Shown here: positions 44,721-53,420 of the stretch, piece by piece
Numbering within the stretch: the first letter of the stretch is position 1
Layout of the letters: the number at the start of each line of letters is the position of its first letter
Assembly: GCA_002747395.1 (NCBI GenBank)
Contig: PDPE01000043.1
Span: forward strand, 1-62,105
Direction of reading: 5' to 3'
Length of the DNA: 62,105 nucleotides
Origin: Pseudomonadota bacterium
Lineage (GTDB): Bacteria > Pseudomonadota > Gammaproteobacteria > Pseudomonadales > Oleiphilaceae
Made by a program: the position numbers and the translations under genes
The notes under the pieces: model-generated
Database searches by the model: none
What the model saw: only the letters and a program-made list of their open reading frames with translations
What the model was told of the DNA's origin: nothing

Positions 44721-46862
44721 TCAGGTTCTGATATCAACCAGACGGTGTTCTATCGGGGCAGATTTCCGTCTGGGGATGCCGTGTTTGCATTCAATGTCCC
44801 TGACCTTGATGCCGAGGTTTGTGAGTTGCTCCCGGAAGTGCCTGAGTTCCTGATTGATCAGTTTCAAAGTGTTGGCCGAGTGTGCCCGGATGATAGAATC
44901 GAGCTCGTTTTGACGGTAACGAAGTTCGATCTGGATGGCACCCAGGCTGTCAAAATCAAAACCCAGGGTGATTTTCCATTGGCTGCCCAGCTTCTTTCGG
45001 GTTGTTTCGTCTTTCGGGGTTCCCTTGTCCAGTCTCAGTTGCAGCAAGTCGGTTTTTTGTGAGTCGGAGAGCACGGGCAGATCAAACAGCCAGGTCTGTA
45101 CCTGTTGGGTATCTGTGGTCTGGGTCTGGCTCTGGTAAAGGCTGTTGAGCTGGTTGAACTGGATGCGGTTAATGGCTCCTGCCAGTTGTCGCAAGGCTTC
45201 AGCGACCGTCAGCTCCACCTTGTAATGCTGTTGTTCCCTGCCGGCGTGGGGCTGAACAAAGCGGGGAAAGTCAAACGGGTTGACCAGCAGTTCTTCAGAC
45301 GTACCGGCATTAAGCAGCGCGTTGACCGGGGTGCCGGGCGGGCGGAGTGGTTCGTTGTCCCTGGTCATAGAGTCAAGCAAAGCAAGCAGGCTGGTTTTGA
45401 TATCCTGATTAAACAGCGCGCCGGTGACCGGCTGATTGGTATGAGACCTCTGTGCCAGTTTGCCCATGCCGGATTCCAGCGTGGTTCCCGAGCGGGTCAG
45501 CAGTGATTTGGTGGCCTCGCTGACGATCATCTTTTCAAGCTGGTTGCCGACTTGCCGGCTCAGGCTCTCCACCTTCGCCATTTGAGCGGCAATATTGGCC
45601 GGAACAGCGCTTCCCGGTGGCTGGCTGCCCGGTGACGGGGTTTCGGTTGAAGAGGTTGAAATCCTGCCTATCATGCTATCCATCAGCCTTGCCGTCTGTG
45701 CGGAAACGGGAGCACCGGCCGGTGTTCCGGGGCGACCGGTCGCGGACTGCGTCATTTCCGCCAGGGATTTGACTGCGTTTTCAAGCTGTCCTAACTGGCG
45801 TGTCAATTCCGGCCATCGGGATAGCGTCTCGCCAGACGGTAGCGGAATCGAGCCGGGGGTGCCTGTTGCCGGACTTTTTATTGCCGGTGCCGGGGTTGCA
45901 ATGGCAGTCAGTGCATTGCGCGTATCCATGGTGAGCCCGACCACCTTGCCCCGGGATTCGGCTGCATTGACGCTCTTTAGCACACTGTTGATTGCAGACT
46001 TCAGGCTGTTGTGCAGCCGGTTTATCCTGTCTGCTGACAATGAGTTGACGCTGCCCGGTGTCGAATCGGGGGAGAGCGTTTCATGCTGACCTGGCCGTGC
46101 CAATGACAGTGGCACCAGGGTGCCTTTTAACAAGGTGTTGACAATCAGGCTGGCTGCGTCTGCCGCCTGTCGGGCTCCCAGCTTCAGGTTTGGCAGGGCC
46201 AGGGCAATGTGTAACGCCTGGTTCAGGCTGTTCGGGGTGATGCCGGGTGTCCCTTTTGTGGACAGACTGCCAATGATTGAGTCCATTGCCCGGGTGATCT
46301 GCTGTTGCCTGGGCATATGCTGGCTGAGCAGGGCTGCCAGCGCGGTATTGCCGACCCGGTCAGACGGTTGAATGCGGGCCGGTGCAACTGTCAGCCGGTT
46401 GCCGTCTGCCGCCTTCACCCACAGGGTATCACCGGCAGAGAGTGCAATCCTTGTTTCGATCAACAGGCGGGTGGAAGCAATGCGTACAATGGCCTGTATC
46501 ATTTCATTTCCTGACGTGGCCTTTTCCTGCAGGATGGACTCTGCCGTCACCACCCTCTCTACCTGGGCCAGGTAAGACTTGCCCGCTTCCAGGTTGGCCT
46601 GTTGCAGGGTTTTTGCCAGTGAGTCCAGACCGGTTCGAGGTTGGGCCTGGCTCGAACCGGTGTCGGCTGGCCTGGCCGTTTCCTTCACGGGTACTGCTTC
46701 TTTTGCGGGTGGTCGGGGGGTGTTGGACGGGGTTTTATTGGCTGACTGTTCGGCGGGGTCAGGCTGGCCCGTCCCGGAGCGATGTCCTGGCCGGTTCGCA
46801 GCAGGAGGCACTGTTCTGATGGATTTGGAGTCGATTTCGCCCGCCATTATTTCGCCAGCCAT
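44721..46862 (-). CDS. Flagellar hook-length control protein FliK-like
   Basis: 713 residues. The first 540 are Pro/Thr/Ser/Gln-rich and poorly ordered (ruler region). The C-terminal about 120 residues form the Flg_hook domain (LGSQWKITLGFDFDSLGAIQ; HFREQLTNLGIKVRDIECK). FliK measures hook length and triggers the FlhB specificity switch. No other flagellar genes are in the window. The first ten residues are a duplicated MAGEIMAGEI, because the start codon lies in a tandem repeat. Translation could begin at the copy at 46862 or at the one at 46847. Confidence 0.82.
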   Translation of the reverse strand: MAGEIMAGEIDSKSIRTVPPAANRPGHRSGTGQPDPAEQSANKTPSNTPRPPAKEAVPVKETARPADTGSSQAQPRTGLDSLAKTLQQANLEAGKSYLAQVERVVTAESILQEKATSGNEMIQAIVRIASTRLLIETRIALSAGDTLWVKAADGNRLTVAPARIQPSDRVGNTALAALLSQHMPRQQQITRAMDSIIGSLSTKGTPGITPNSLNQALHIALALPNLKLGARQAADAASLIVNTLLKGTLVPLSLARPGQHETLSPDSTPGSVNSLSADRINRLHNSLKSAINSVLKSVNAAESRGKVVGLTMDTRNALTAIATPAPAIKSPATGTPGSIPLPSGETLSRWPELTRQLGQLENAVKSLAEMTQSATGRPGTPAGAPVSAQTARLMDSMIGRISTSSTETPSPGSQPPGSAVPANIAAQMAKVESLSRQVGNQLEKMIVSEATKSLLTRSGTTLESGMGKLAQRSHTNQPVTGALFNQDIKTSLLALLDSMTRDNEPLRPPGTPVNALLNAGTSEELLVNPFDFPRFVQPHAGREQQHYKVELTVAEALRQLAGAINRIQFNQLNSLYQSQTQTTDTQQVQTWLFDLPVLSDSQKTDLLQLRLDKGTPKDETTRKKLGSQWKITLGFDFDSLGAIQIELRYRQNELDSIIRAHSANTLKLINQELRHFREQLTNLGIKVRDIECKHGIPRRKSAPIEHRLVDIRT

Positions 46863-46910
46863 TTATTTCGCCAGCCATTTATTTCGCCAGCCATATATGT
46901 CGCCTGACAT
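46833..46910 (-). repeat. Start-codon cassette repeated four to five times before fliK
   Basis: On the minus strand ATGGCTGGCGAAATAA is repeated at 46894-46879 and 46878-46863, then 15-bp copies at 46862-46848 and 46847-46833. A diverged copy (ATGTCAGGCGACATAT) is at 46910-46895. Each copy has its own ATG. The 16-bp copies shift frame and the 15-bp copies stay in the fliK frame. Confidence 0.95.
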
Positions 46911-47045
46911 GTTGGTAAAGACCGGTTTCCGTCCGGGTAGCCAGGTTACTATCTATAAGGATAGCACTTGTGCAGGTTTGCATGTTTTCAGACCGGTAAT
47001 CTGTACAATTTCACAATTAAATCCAAATTCTTCGGTGAATTTGAT

Positions 47046-47051
47046 TATAAT
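47046..47051 (+). promoter_or_regulatory. Consensus -10 box upstream of ccmA
   Basis: TATAAT at 47046-47051, 35 bases before the proposed GTG start of ccmA. The -35 is weak (CCAAAT). It lies in the divergent fliK/ccmA region. Confidence 0.4.
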
Positions 47052-47085
47052 GGCGCATTTTGTGTGTGGAGAAACGGGAAAAACT

Positions 47086-47754
47086 GTGGTCAGTAATGCC
47101 GAGCTACTCCAGGCGAGAGACCTTTTTTGTGAACGGGATGACCGGATTTTGTTTGAGAATCTGAGTTTTTCAGTCAACAAAGGGGAGATCATCCAGGTTA
47201 AAGGCCCGAACGGGGCGGGTAAAACGACCTTGTTGCGCATTATCAGTGGTATTTCGGCTGCATTTGAGGGCGAAGTGTACTGGCTGGGCAGTGATATCAA
47301 TCGTTGTCGGCCGGATTTTTTGTCCAATTTGCTTTACCTTGGTCATAAATCGGCAGTCAAACTCACCCTCAATCCGCTGGAAAACCTGCGGATTCTGGTG
47401 GGAATGCATCGAGCCGTGTCTGACCGGGATATTTTCAACGCGTTAGACAAGGTCGGGCTTGCCGGTTATGAGGATGTCCCCTGCCACAGCCTGTCCGCAG
47501 GACAACAAAGACGGGTCGGTTTGGCCAGGCTGTATCTGTCTGATGAGCTATTATGGATACTGGATGAGGCCTTTACCGCAATTGACAGGCAAGGTGTGGC
47601 GGAATTGGAGAGTTTGATTGCAGAGCGTGCCAGGTCGGGGGGAGCGATTGTGTTGACCACGCACCACGAGTTTGATCCCGGCCAGCGCCAACCGGACGGG
47701 CTCGCCCCGGTCGCCTTTCGTACCCTTGAGTTGGCGGGAGTGGAGCATGGCTGA
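47086..47754 (+). CDS. ccmA: Cytochrome c biogenesis ATP-binding protein CcmA
   Basis: 222 residues. Walker A is VKGPNGAGKTTLLRIISG, the signature is SLSAGQQRRVGLARLYL and Walker B is LLWILDEAFTAID. CcmA is the ATPase of the CcmABCD complex that releases holo-CcmE. The ORF continues upstream, but GTG 47086 fits the family length, with GGGA nearby. The ATG at 47050 overlaps the -10 box and has no SD. It opens the operon ccmABCDEFGHI, in which most genes touch or overlap. Confidence 0.92.
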   Translation: MVSNAELLQARDLFCERDDRILFENLSFSVNKGEIIQVKGPNGAGKTTLLRIISGISAAFEGEVYWLGSDINRCRPDFLSNLLYLGHKSAVKLTLNPLENLRILVGMHRAVSDRDIFNALDKVGLAGYEDVPCHSLSAGQQRRVGLARLYLSDELLWILDEAFTAIDRQGVAELESLIAERARSGGAIVLTTHHEFDPGQRQPDGLAPVAFRTLELAGVEHG

Positions 47755-48460
47755 TACCCTGACCATTCGAACCGGGCCGGATAACAGCATGGCAGGTGTT
47801 TTCTGGCTTGTGTTAGCGCGTGACCTGCTGCTGGCCTTTCGGCGCCGGCAGGATCTGGCGAACCCGCTGCTGTTTTTTGTGATTGTGGTCAGCCTGTTTC
47901 CCCTTGGCGTCAGCCCGGATAAGGCCTTCTTGCAGGAAGCCGGAGCCGGGGTGGTGTGGGTTGCCGCGCTGCTGTCGACCCTGTTGTCTCTGGACGGGTT
48001 GTTTCGTGCCGATTATGAGGATGGTTCACTGGAGCAGATCGTGCTTTCTCCCCAGCCCCTGTTTCTGATTGTACTGGCCAAGGTGTTGGCGCACTGGCTG
48101 GTTTCCGGTGTGCCTCTGATTTTTTTGGCTCCCGTGCTGGGAATCATGCTTCATCTTGACGGTGATCAAATAGCAATCTTGTGTTTGACGCTATTAATAG
48201 GCACCCCTGTTCTGAGCTTTATCGGGGCCATTGGTGCCGCACTGACTGTAGGTTTGCGAGTGGGTGGCGTGTTGATTTCCCTGCTTGTGTTGCCCTTGTA
48301 TATTCCCGTGCTGATATTTGGCACCGGAACCGTTCAGGCGGTAACAGACAGCATTTCGGTTTCGGGCTATCTTGCCATTATGGGAGCCATGCTGGTGTTG
48401 GCGTTAACGCTCTCTCCCGTCGCCGCCGCCGCCGGGTTGAAAATCAGTTTGAGCAGTTAG
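47747..48460 (+). CDS. ccmB: Heme exporter subunit CcmB
   Basis: 237 residues with six membrane helices (LLFFVIVVSLFPLG; VVWVAALLSTLLSLDGLF; LLIGTPVLSFIGAIGAAL; VLISLLVLPLYIPVLIFGTG). Conserved phrases DYEDGSLEQ and LPLYIPVLIFG identify CcmB. ATG 47747 overlaps the ccmA end by eight bases. The ATG at 47789 would give a length nearer to E. coli CcmB, so the start is unsure. Confidence 0.94.
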   Translation: MADTLTIRTGPDNSMAGVFWLVLARDLLLAFRRRQDLANPLLFFVIVVSLFPLGVSPDKAFLQEAGAGVVWVAALLSTLLSLDGLFRADYEDGSLEQIVLSPQPLFLIVLAKVLAHWLVSGVPLIFLAPVLGIMLHLDGDQIAILCLTLLIGTPVLSFIGAIGAALTVGLRVGGVLISLLVLPLYIPVLIFGTGTVQAVTDSISVSGYLAIMGAMLVLALTLSPVAAAAGLKISLSS

Positions 48461-48528
48461 TTTTCTGTACGGGATTTTGGGTGTGCAGGGGTGTGTACAG
48501 GGCTTTATGTCTATAGGATTGGTAAGCA

Positions 48529-49275
48529 GTGGGTTATAAGTGGACTTTTTTTCATAAGCTCGGTTCTCCCAGGTGGTTTTATGAAATCAGTGGCAAGTGG
48601 TTACCCTGGTTGGCTGTAATTTCCGCCGTGTTGCTGGTTTTGGGTACTATTTGGGGGTTGCTGTACGCTCCGGCTGATTTTCGCCAGGGGAACAGTTATC
48701 GTATTATTTTTATTCATGTTCCATCGGCATTTCTGGCGCAGTCGGTGTTTTTCTCCATGGCGGTGGCCGGTGGCATCAGCCTGATATGGAGAATGAAAAT
48801 CGCAGATATGTTCCTGAAAGCGGCGGCCCCCATCGGTGCCACCTTTACCTTTTTGGCACTGGTGACCGGGGCTGTGTGGGCAAAGCCGACCTGGGGAACC
48901 TGGTGGGTGTGGGACGCACGGCTGACGTCCATGCTTATTCTGTTATTTCTTTACTTTGGTGTGATTGCGCTGCAGGCAGCCATTGATGATCTGAATGTGT
49001 CTGACAAGGCATGTGCCGTGTTGAGCCTGGTCGGTGTGGTCAATATCCCTGTCATTAAATATTCGGTGGAATGGTGGAATACCCTCCACCAGCCTGCTTC
49101 ATTAAAATTGACGGAGAAATCGAATATGCACCCCGACATGCTGATTCCCCTGTTGATTATGATTGCCGGTTTTTATGTGTTTTTCGGTGTAACGGCAATT
49201 TTACGAACCCGTAATGAAATTCTGGAAAGAGAGCGTCGAACCCGTTGGGTAAAAGCACTGTTTGACAAGCAGTAA
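48529..49275 (+). CDS. ccmC: Heme-handling membrane protein CcmC
   Basis: 248 residues, six membrane helices. The heme-binding tryptophan-rich (WWD) motif is WGTWWVWDARLTSML, flanked by conserved histidines in FIHVPSA and near NTLHQPAS. CcmC delivers heme to CcmE. It starts with GTG, with AGGA eight bases upstream. The stop codon is included in a 19-bp duplication (49261-49298). Confidence 0.95.
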   Translation: MGYKWTFFHKLGSPRWFYEISGKWLPWLAVISAVLLVLGTIWGLLYAPADFRQGNSYRIIFIHVPSAFLAQSVFFSMAVAGGISLIWRMKIADMFLKAAAPIGATFTFLALVTGAVWAKPTWGTWWVWDARLTSMLILLFLYFGVIALQAAIDDLNVSDKACAVLSLVGVVNIPVIKYSVEWWNTLHQPASLKLTEKSNMHPDMLIPLLIMIAGFYVFFGVTAILRTRNEILERERRTRWVKALFDKQ

Positions 49276-49298
49276 CGGGTTTGACAAGCAGTAACGGG
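49261..49298 (+). repeat. Perfect tandem duplication, 2 x 19 bp, including the ccmC stop
   Basis: TTTGACAAGCAGTAACGGG at 49261-49279 (the last codons and stop of ccmC) and 49280-49298. Confidence 0.97.
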
Positions 49299-49320
49299 GA
49301 GACAGTCGGTCGCCAGTCCT

Positions 49321-49383
49321 GTTTTATCAGGGCCGGTTTTTATCGGGAACTGTTTTTATCAAGAACCGTTTTTATCAGGAGAC
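49321..49383 (+). repeat. Degenerate 16-bp tandem repeat leading to the ccmD SD
   Basis: GTTTTATCAGGGCCG, GTTTTTATCGGGAACT, GTTTTTATCAAGAACC and GTTTTTATCAGGAGAC run from 49321 to 49383. The last copy contains the SD AGGAGA of ccmD, and the others carry SD-like variants at the same position. Confidence 0.85.
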
Positions 49384-49388
49384 GCAGC

Positions 49389-49571
49389 TTGCAGTTTGCA
49401 AATTTGTCAGAGTTTATCCACATGGGGGGCCACGGCTTGTACGTGTGGTTTTGCTATGCGCTTGCTTTTGTGGTGGTGGTTTACAATATCTGGTCACCCT
49501 TTTACAAAAGAAGTGCCATTGGTAAAAAAATCGCCAGGCAGTCAAGGCGTGAAAGGGCAGGTGCCCAATGA
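49389..49571 (+). CDS. ccmD: Heme exporter protein CcmD
   Basis: 60 residues with one membrane helix: [20 protein letters not shown], then [19 protein letters not shown] and a basic tail. The MGGHGxYVW phrase is typical of CcmD. The start is TTG at 49389, decided by AGGAGA (49377-49382) six bases upstream. The ATG at 49431 would cut off the conserved segment. CcmD joins CcmABC and holo-CcmE. The last four bases overlap the ccmE start. Confidence 0.9.
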   Translation: MQFANLSEFIHMGGHGLYVWFCYALAFVVVVYNIWSPFYKRSAIGKKIARQSRRERAGAQ

Positions 49572-50041
49572 ATCCCAAAAGAAAACAGCGTCTGATTCTG
49601 ATTATATTTCTGGTTACGGGAGTGTCGGTTGCCCTTGGCCTGGTGTTGTTTGCCCTGCAGAAAAATATCAATCTGTTTTACAGCCCGAAACAGATTGCAG
49701 CGGGCGAGGCACCTCTGGATGCGCGAATCCGGGCCGGTGGTATGGTTGTGAAAGGGAGTATCAAAAGAGACCCTGCCTCATTGAGAGTGGATTTTGAAAT
49801 AACCGATTACGAAAGCGTGGTGAAAATGACCTATACCGGCATATTGCCTGATCTGTTTGCTGAAGAACAGGGGGTGGTGGCGACCGGCCGCCTGAACGCG
49901 GAGGGTGTGTTTGTGGCGGAAGAAGTGCTGGCCAAGCATGATGAGAACTATATGCCTCCGGAGGTGGCAGAAGCCCTTGAGGAAGTCGGGCACATGCCGG
50001 TTCCGAGTGATCAGGGAAAGTATTATCAGGGTGAGAAGTAA
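49568..50041 (+). CDS. ccmE: Heme chaperone CcmE
   Basis: 157 residues. An N-terminal membrane anchor ([19 protein letters not shown]) is followed by a beta-barrel OB-fold domain. The heme-binding motif is [13 protein letters not shown], with His for the covalent heme link. A flexible C-terminus follows. It carries heme from CcmC to CcmF. Confidence 0.97.
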   Translation: MNPKRKQRLILIIFLVTGVSVALGLVLFALQKNINLFYSPKQIAAGEAPLDARIRAGGMVVKGSIKRDPASLRVDFEITDYESVVKMTYTGILPDLFAEEQGVVATGRLNAEGVFVAEEVLAKHDENYMPPEVAEALEEVGHMPVPSDQGKYYQGEK

Positions 50042-50096
50042 AGCGGGTTATTATCGAACCGGCGCAGGGTAAACAAACGAATGGCACGATGACAGT

Positions 50097-50168
50097 AAAT
50101 AACGCAGTGATAACAAATAACGCAGTGACAATAAATAACGCGGTGATAATAAATAACACAATGACAAT
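50097..50168. repeat. Four 18-bp tandem repeats in the ccmE-ccmF gap
   Basis: AAATAACGCAGTGATAAC, AAATAACGCAGTGACAAT, AAATAACGCGGTGATAAT and AAATAACACAATGACAAT lie end to end from 50097 to 50168. Confidence 0.95.
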
Positions 50169-50228
50169 AAGAGGAATAACAAGAGGAATAACAAGAGGAA
50201 TAACAAGAGGAATAACAAGAGGAATAAC
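50169..50228 (+). repeat. Five-copy Shine-Dalgarno array before ccmF
   Basis: AAGAGGAATAAC is repeated five times without mismatch (50169-50228), ending two bases before the ccmF ATG. Each copy has an AAGAGGA SD. Only the last is at working distance (eight bases) from the start. Confidence 0.97.
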
Positions 50229-50230
50229 CA

Positions 50231-52246
50231 ATGCTTCCTGAACTCGGCCATTTCGCTTTGGTCATTGCTTTGGTCATTGCCATTGTGCAGGCCGTGGTTC
50301 CCCTGTGGGGGACATTCAACAATAATGTCACGCTTATGTCCTACGCACGGCCTATGGCGGCAGGTCAGTTTGTGTTTTTGCTGTTGAGTTTTATTTGCCT
50401 GTGTTATGCCTTTCTTACCGATGATTTCAGTGTCCAGTATGTTGCCAATCACTCCAACAGTCTGCTTCCCGACCAGTACAAGCTGAGCGCAGTCTGGGGT
50501 GGCCATGAAGGCTCTCTCCTGCTTTGGGTTCTGCTGTTGTCTGTCTGGACGCTTGCCGTTGCCCTGTTCAGCCGTTCCCTGCCGCTGGATATGCTGGCTC
50601 GCGTGCTTTCCGTGATGGCCATGATCAGTATCGGCTTTTTGTTGTTTGTCATTATGACATCCAACCCCTTTGACCGTTACCTCCCCCTGTTTCCCCAGGA
50701 TGGGGCGGACTTGAACCCGCTGTTGCAGGATATCGGCCTGATTCTTCACCCGCCCATGCTCTATATGGGCTATGTCGGGTTTTCTGTTGCCTTTGCCTTT
50801 GCCATTGCCGCTCTGATCAGTGGCCATCTCGATGCGGTGTGGGCGCGTTGGTCACGACCCTGGACGACGGTTGCCTGGGCGTTTTTAACCCTCGGAATTT
50901 CATTGGGAAGCTGGTGGGCCTATTATGAGCTGGGCTGGGGCGGCTGGTGGTTTTGGGATCCGGTCGAAAACGCCTCGCTTATGCCCTGGCTGGTGGGAAC
51001 TGCCCTGATGCATTCACTGGCAGTGACCGAAAAGCGCGGCATGTTCAAAAGCTGGACTGTGCTGCTGGCCATCTTTGCTTTTTCACTCAGCCTGCTCGGC
51101 ACCTTCCTGGTCAGATCCGGCGTACTGACTTCAGTCCATGCCTTTGCATCAGACCCGGAAAGGGGAACGTTTATTCTGATGCTGCTGGCCATTACGGTAT
51201 TGGGTGCGCTCCTCCTGTACGCGTTTCGTGTGCCAACCGTACACTCTCGTGCCCGCCACGGCCTGCTTTCCCGTGAAACTTTCCTGATGCTGAATAATGT
51301 GCTGCTGATTGTCGCCATGATGACGGTGTTCCTGGGAACCCTTTACCCTCTTGTACTCGACTTTCTCGGAATGGGCAAAATCTCGGTTGGCGCTCCCTAC
51401 TTCAACGCTATTTTCGTTCCCATTGTGGCCGTACTGGTTCTGGTGATGGGGGCAGGCCAGTTTGCAAACTGGAAAGACACCAGGCCGGAAAGGTTCAGGA
51501 CAGAGCTCCGGTTGCCCGGTGTGATCAGCCTGGTGGTTGCGCTGGCCATACCCTTCGCCACCGATGGCAAGTTCAATGGCTATGTGGCTGTCGGTATTTT
51601 CATCGCCATGTGGTTGACCCTCAGCATGTTCAAAGACCTGTTCAATAAAATCAGAAATCAGTCCAACCGGTGGTCTGCCATTGTCAAATTGCCGCGAAGC
51701 TACAAGGGGATGTTTTTGGGTCACATTGGTCTGGCTGTCTCCATTGTCGGGGCGACCATGGTCAGTAACTATACCGTCGAAAGAGATGTCAGAATGTCAG
51801 CGGGCGATTTTCTCGAAGTGGCGGGATATCGCTTTGTTGTGGAAGGGTTTGAGCCGGCAGAGGGCCCCAACTATGAGGGTGAACGGGCGATTGTCCAGGT
51901 TTTTTCCGGTGCTGACAATATTGCCAGGTTGATACCTGAAAAACGATCTTACACCGTTTCACGCAATGTGATGACAGAGGCGGGTATCGACGCCGGCCTG
52001 TTCAGAGATATTTACGTGGCGATGGGAGAACAGTTGAATGGTGCCTGGTCCATGCGCGTGCAGATCAAACCCTTTGTCAGATGGTTATGGATTGGCTCCC
52101 TGTTTATGGCTTTCGGCGGGTTTTTGGCTATAGCAGACAAACGCTACAGAGTCTTGTCCCGGCGTCGTGCTCCAGTCAATCGCGAGGCCGTTGTCGATGG
52201 CAAAGGGGTTGACAGTGGGGCAGATAGCGCGGGTTCAAAGGCATAG
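50231..52246 (+). CDS. ccmF: Heme lyase subunit CcmF
   Basis: 671 residues with many membrane helices. The heme-handling motif is WAYYELGWGGWWFWDPVENA, then SLMPWLVGTALMHS. A soluble periplasmic segment follows late in the protein (SNYTVERDVRMSAGDFLEVA). CcmF, with CcmH/CcmI, attaches heme to apocytochrome c. It begins after a repeat-made five-copy SD array. Confidence 0.97.
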   Translation: MLPELGHFALVIALVIAIVQAVVPLWGTFNNNVTLMSYARPMAAGQFVFLLLSFICLCYAFLTDDFSVQYVANHSNSLLPDQYKLSAVWGGHEGSLLLWVLLLSVWTLAVALFSRSLPLDMLARVLSVMAMISIGFLLFVIMTSNPFDRYLPLFPQDGADLNPLLQDIGLILHPPMLYMGYVGFSVAFAFAIAALISGHLDAVWARWSRPWTTVAWAFLTLGISLGSWWAYYELGWGGWWFWDPVENASLMPWLVGTALMHSLAVTEKRGMFKSWTVLLAIFAFSLSLLGTFLVRSGVLTSVHAFASDPERGTFILMLLAITVLGALLLYAFRVPTVHSRARHGLLSRETFLMLNNVLLIVAMMTVFLGTLYPLVLDFLGMGKISVGAPYFNAIFVPIVAVLVLVMGAGQFANWKDTRPERFRTELRLPGVISLVVALAIPFATDGKFNGYVAVGIFIAMWLTLSMFKDLFNKIRNQSNRWSAIVKLPRSYKGMFLGHIGLAVSIVGATMVSNYTVERDVRMSAGDFLEVAGYRFVVEGFEPAEGPNYEGERAIVQVFSGADNIARLIPEKRSYTVSRNVMTEAGIDAGLFRDIYVAMGEQLNGAWSMRVQIKPFVRWLWIGSLFMAFGGFLAIADKRYRVLSRRRAPVNREAVVDGKGVDSGADSAGSKA

Positions 52247-52301
52247 CCGGTTTCAACAGGTATGGCAGGTTGGATTTCAAGTGATTAAAGCGGGTTGAGG
52301 A

Positions 52302-52853
52302 ATGAAACGGGCAGTTTATTTTATCCCATTGCTACTGGCATTTGCCGGGGTCACCCTTTTTGCCTTGCAGCTACAGGATATTCGTGAAGGAAAGGATGTC
52401 AATGCGCTGGAAACAGGCATGACGGGCAAGCCGTTTCCAGAGTTTCGGTTGCCGGCATTGTCGGATGCAAACCGGATGGTGACAGTCACTGACTTTCCAG
52501 AAGGGCCATTTTTGTTGAATGTCTGGGCGACATGGTGCCCATCCTGTCAGGAGGAGCATCCCTATCTGAATCAACTGGCGCAATCCCGGGATGTTCCCAT
52601 AGTGGGGCTGAATTACAAGGATCAGCGCCAGGCAGCCCGGGCCTGGCTGAGCAGACTGGGTAATCCCTATCGGCTCAATGTGTTTGATCAGGAAGGCGTG
52701 CTCGGGTTTGATCTGGGAGTCTATGGTGCACCTGAAACCTTTGTCATCAGTGCTGATCGCAAGGTGGTCTATCGCCATGTCGGGGTGGTGAATGAGAAAG
52801 TCTGGCAGCAGACGTTAAAACCCCTGATGAACCCGTCCGGTCAGGCCCGGTAG
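52302..52853 (+). CDS. ccmG: Thiol:disulfide interchange protein CcmG/DsbE
   Basis: 183 residues. A membrane anchor (VYFIPLLLAFAGVTLFALQL) is followed by a thioredoxin-fold domain with the reductant motif NVWATWCPSCQEEHPYL and a cis-Pro loop (GVYGAPETFVI). It reduces the CXXCH thiols of apocytochrome c. SD TTGAGGA lies close to the ATG. Confidence 0.95.
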   Translation: MKRAVYFIPLLLAFAGVTLFALQLQDIREGKDVNALETGMTGKPFPEFRLPALSDANRMVTVTDFPEGPFLLNVWATWCPSCQEEHPYLNQLAQSRDVPIVGLNYKDQRQAARAWLSRLGNPYRLNVFDQEGVLGFDLGVYGAPETFVISADRKVVYRHVGVVNEKVWQQTLKPLMNPSGQAR

Positions 52854-52871
52854 TTTTCAATGAGGCTTTTT

Positions 52872-53420
52872 ATGTGTAATGTCGAGATTTTCAGCCACAT
52901 TTCGTATTGGTTTCGTACGGGAATGAGTCGCGCCGCGTCAGCGTCAGTCGGTATTGTACTATTCGGTATTGCGCTAATCGGTGTCTTGCTGGTGTGGAGC
53001 AGTACAACCCTGGCAATCGTGGAAACCCGGGAATTTGACAACGATGAGCAACGCTCCCGGTATCTTGAACTGGTGGAGACCTTGCGTTGTCCCAAGTGTC
53101 AAAATCAGAATATCGCCGATTCCAATGCGCCCATTTCTGCCGATATGCGAAAAGCGGTGCACAAGCTGGTGTTACAGGGCAGGCAGTCCGATGAAGTGGT
53201 GGAGTATATGGTAAACCGGTTCGGCGAATTTGTCGTGTACAAGCCCAGACTCGATCCGAGCACCTATTTGCTCTGGTTTGGCCCGTTTCTGATTGGTATC
53301 GTCGGTTTTATTTTTGTTGTTATGATGGCGAGGAAGTCCCGAAACAGGAGCACGGAAACGCCTGTATTGAGCTCTTCTGACAAGAGCACGTTAAATAACC
53401 TGTTGAAAGAAGAAAAGTAA
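52872..53420 (+). CDS. ccmH: Cytochrome c biogenesis protein CcmH (short form)
   Basis: 182 residues. An N-terminal hydrophobic signal-anchor (SVGIVLFGIALIGVLLVWSS), the conserved ETLRCPKCQNQNIADSNAPI (CXXC pair) and a C-terminal membrane helix (LLWFGPFLIGIVGFIFVVMM). It binds apocytochrome c thiols. ATG 52872 has GAGG six bases upstream; ATG 52860 and ATG 52923 are alternatives. Its stop abuts ccmI. Confidence 0.92.
   Translation: MCNVEIFSHISYWFRTGMSRAASASVGIVLFGIALIGVLLVWSSTTLAIVETREFDNDEQRSRYLELVETLRCPKCQNQNIADSNAPISADMRKAVHKLVLQGRQSDEVVEYMVNRFGEFVVYKPRLDPSTYLLWFGPFLIGIVGFIFVVMMARKSRNRSTETPVLSSSDKSTLNNLLKEEK

Noticed and set aside
50097..50228. Possible CRISPR-like array
   Set aside because: The units are contiguous tandem copies with no unique spacers. 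No cas genes are in the window.
50051..50827. 258-residue minus-strand frame rich in LFLLLF
   Set aside because: It is the reverse reading of the SD array and of the ccmF start. The Leu/Phe run comes from the 12-bp repeats, and ccmF is clearly the real gene.
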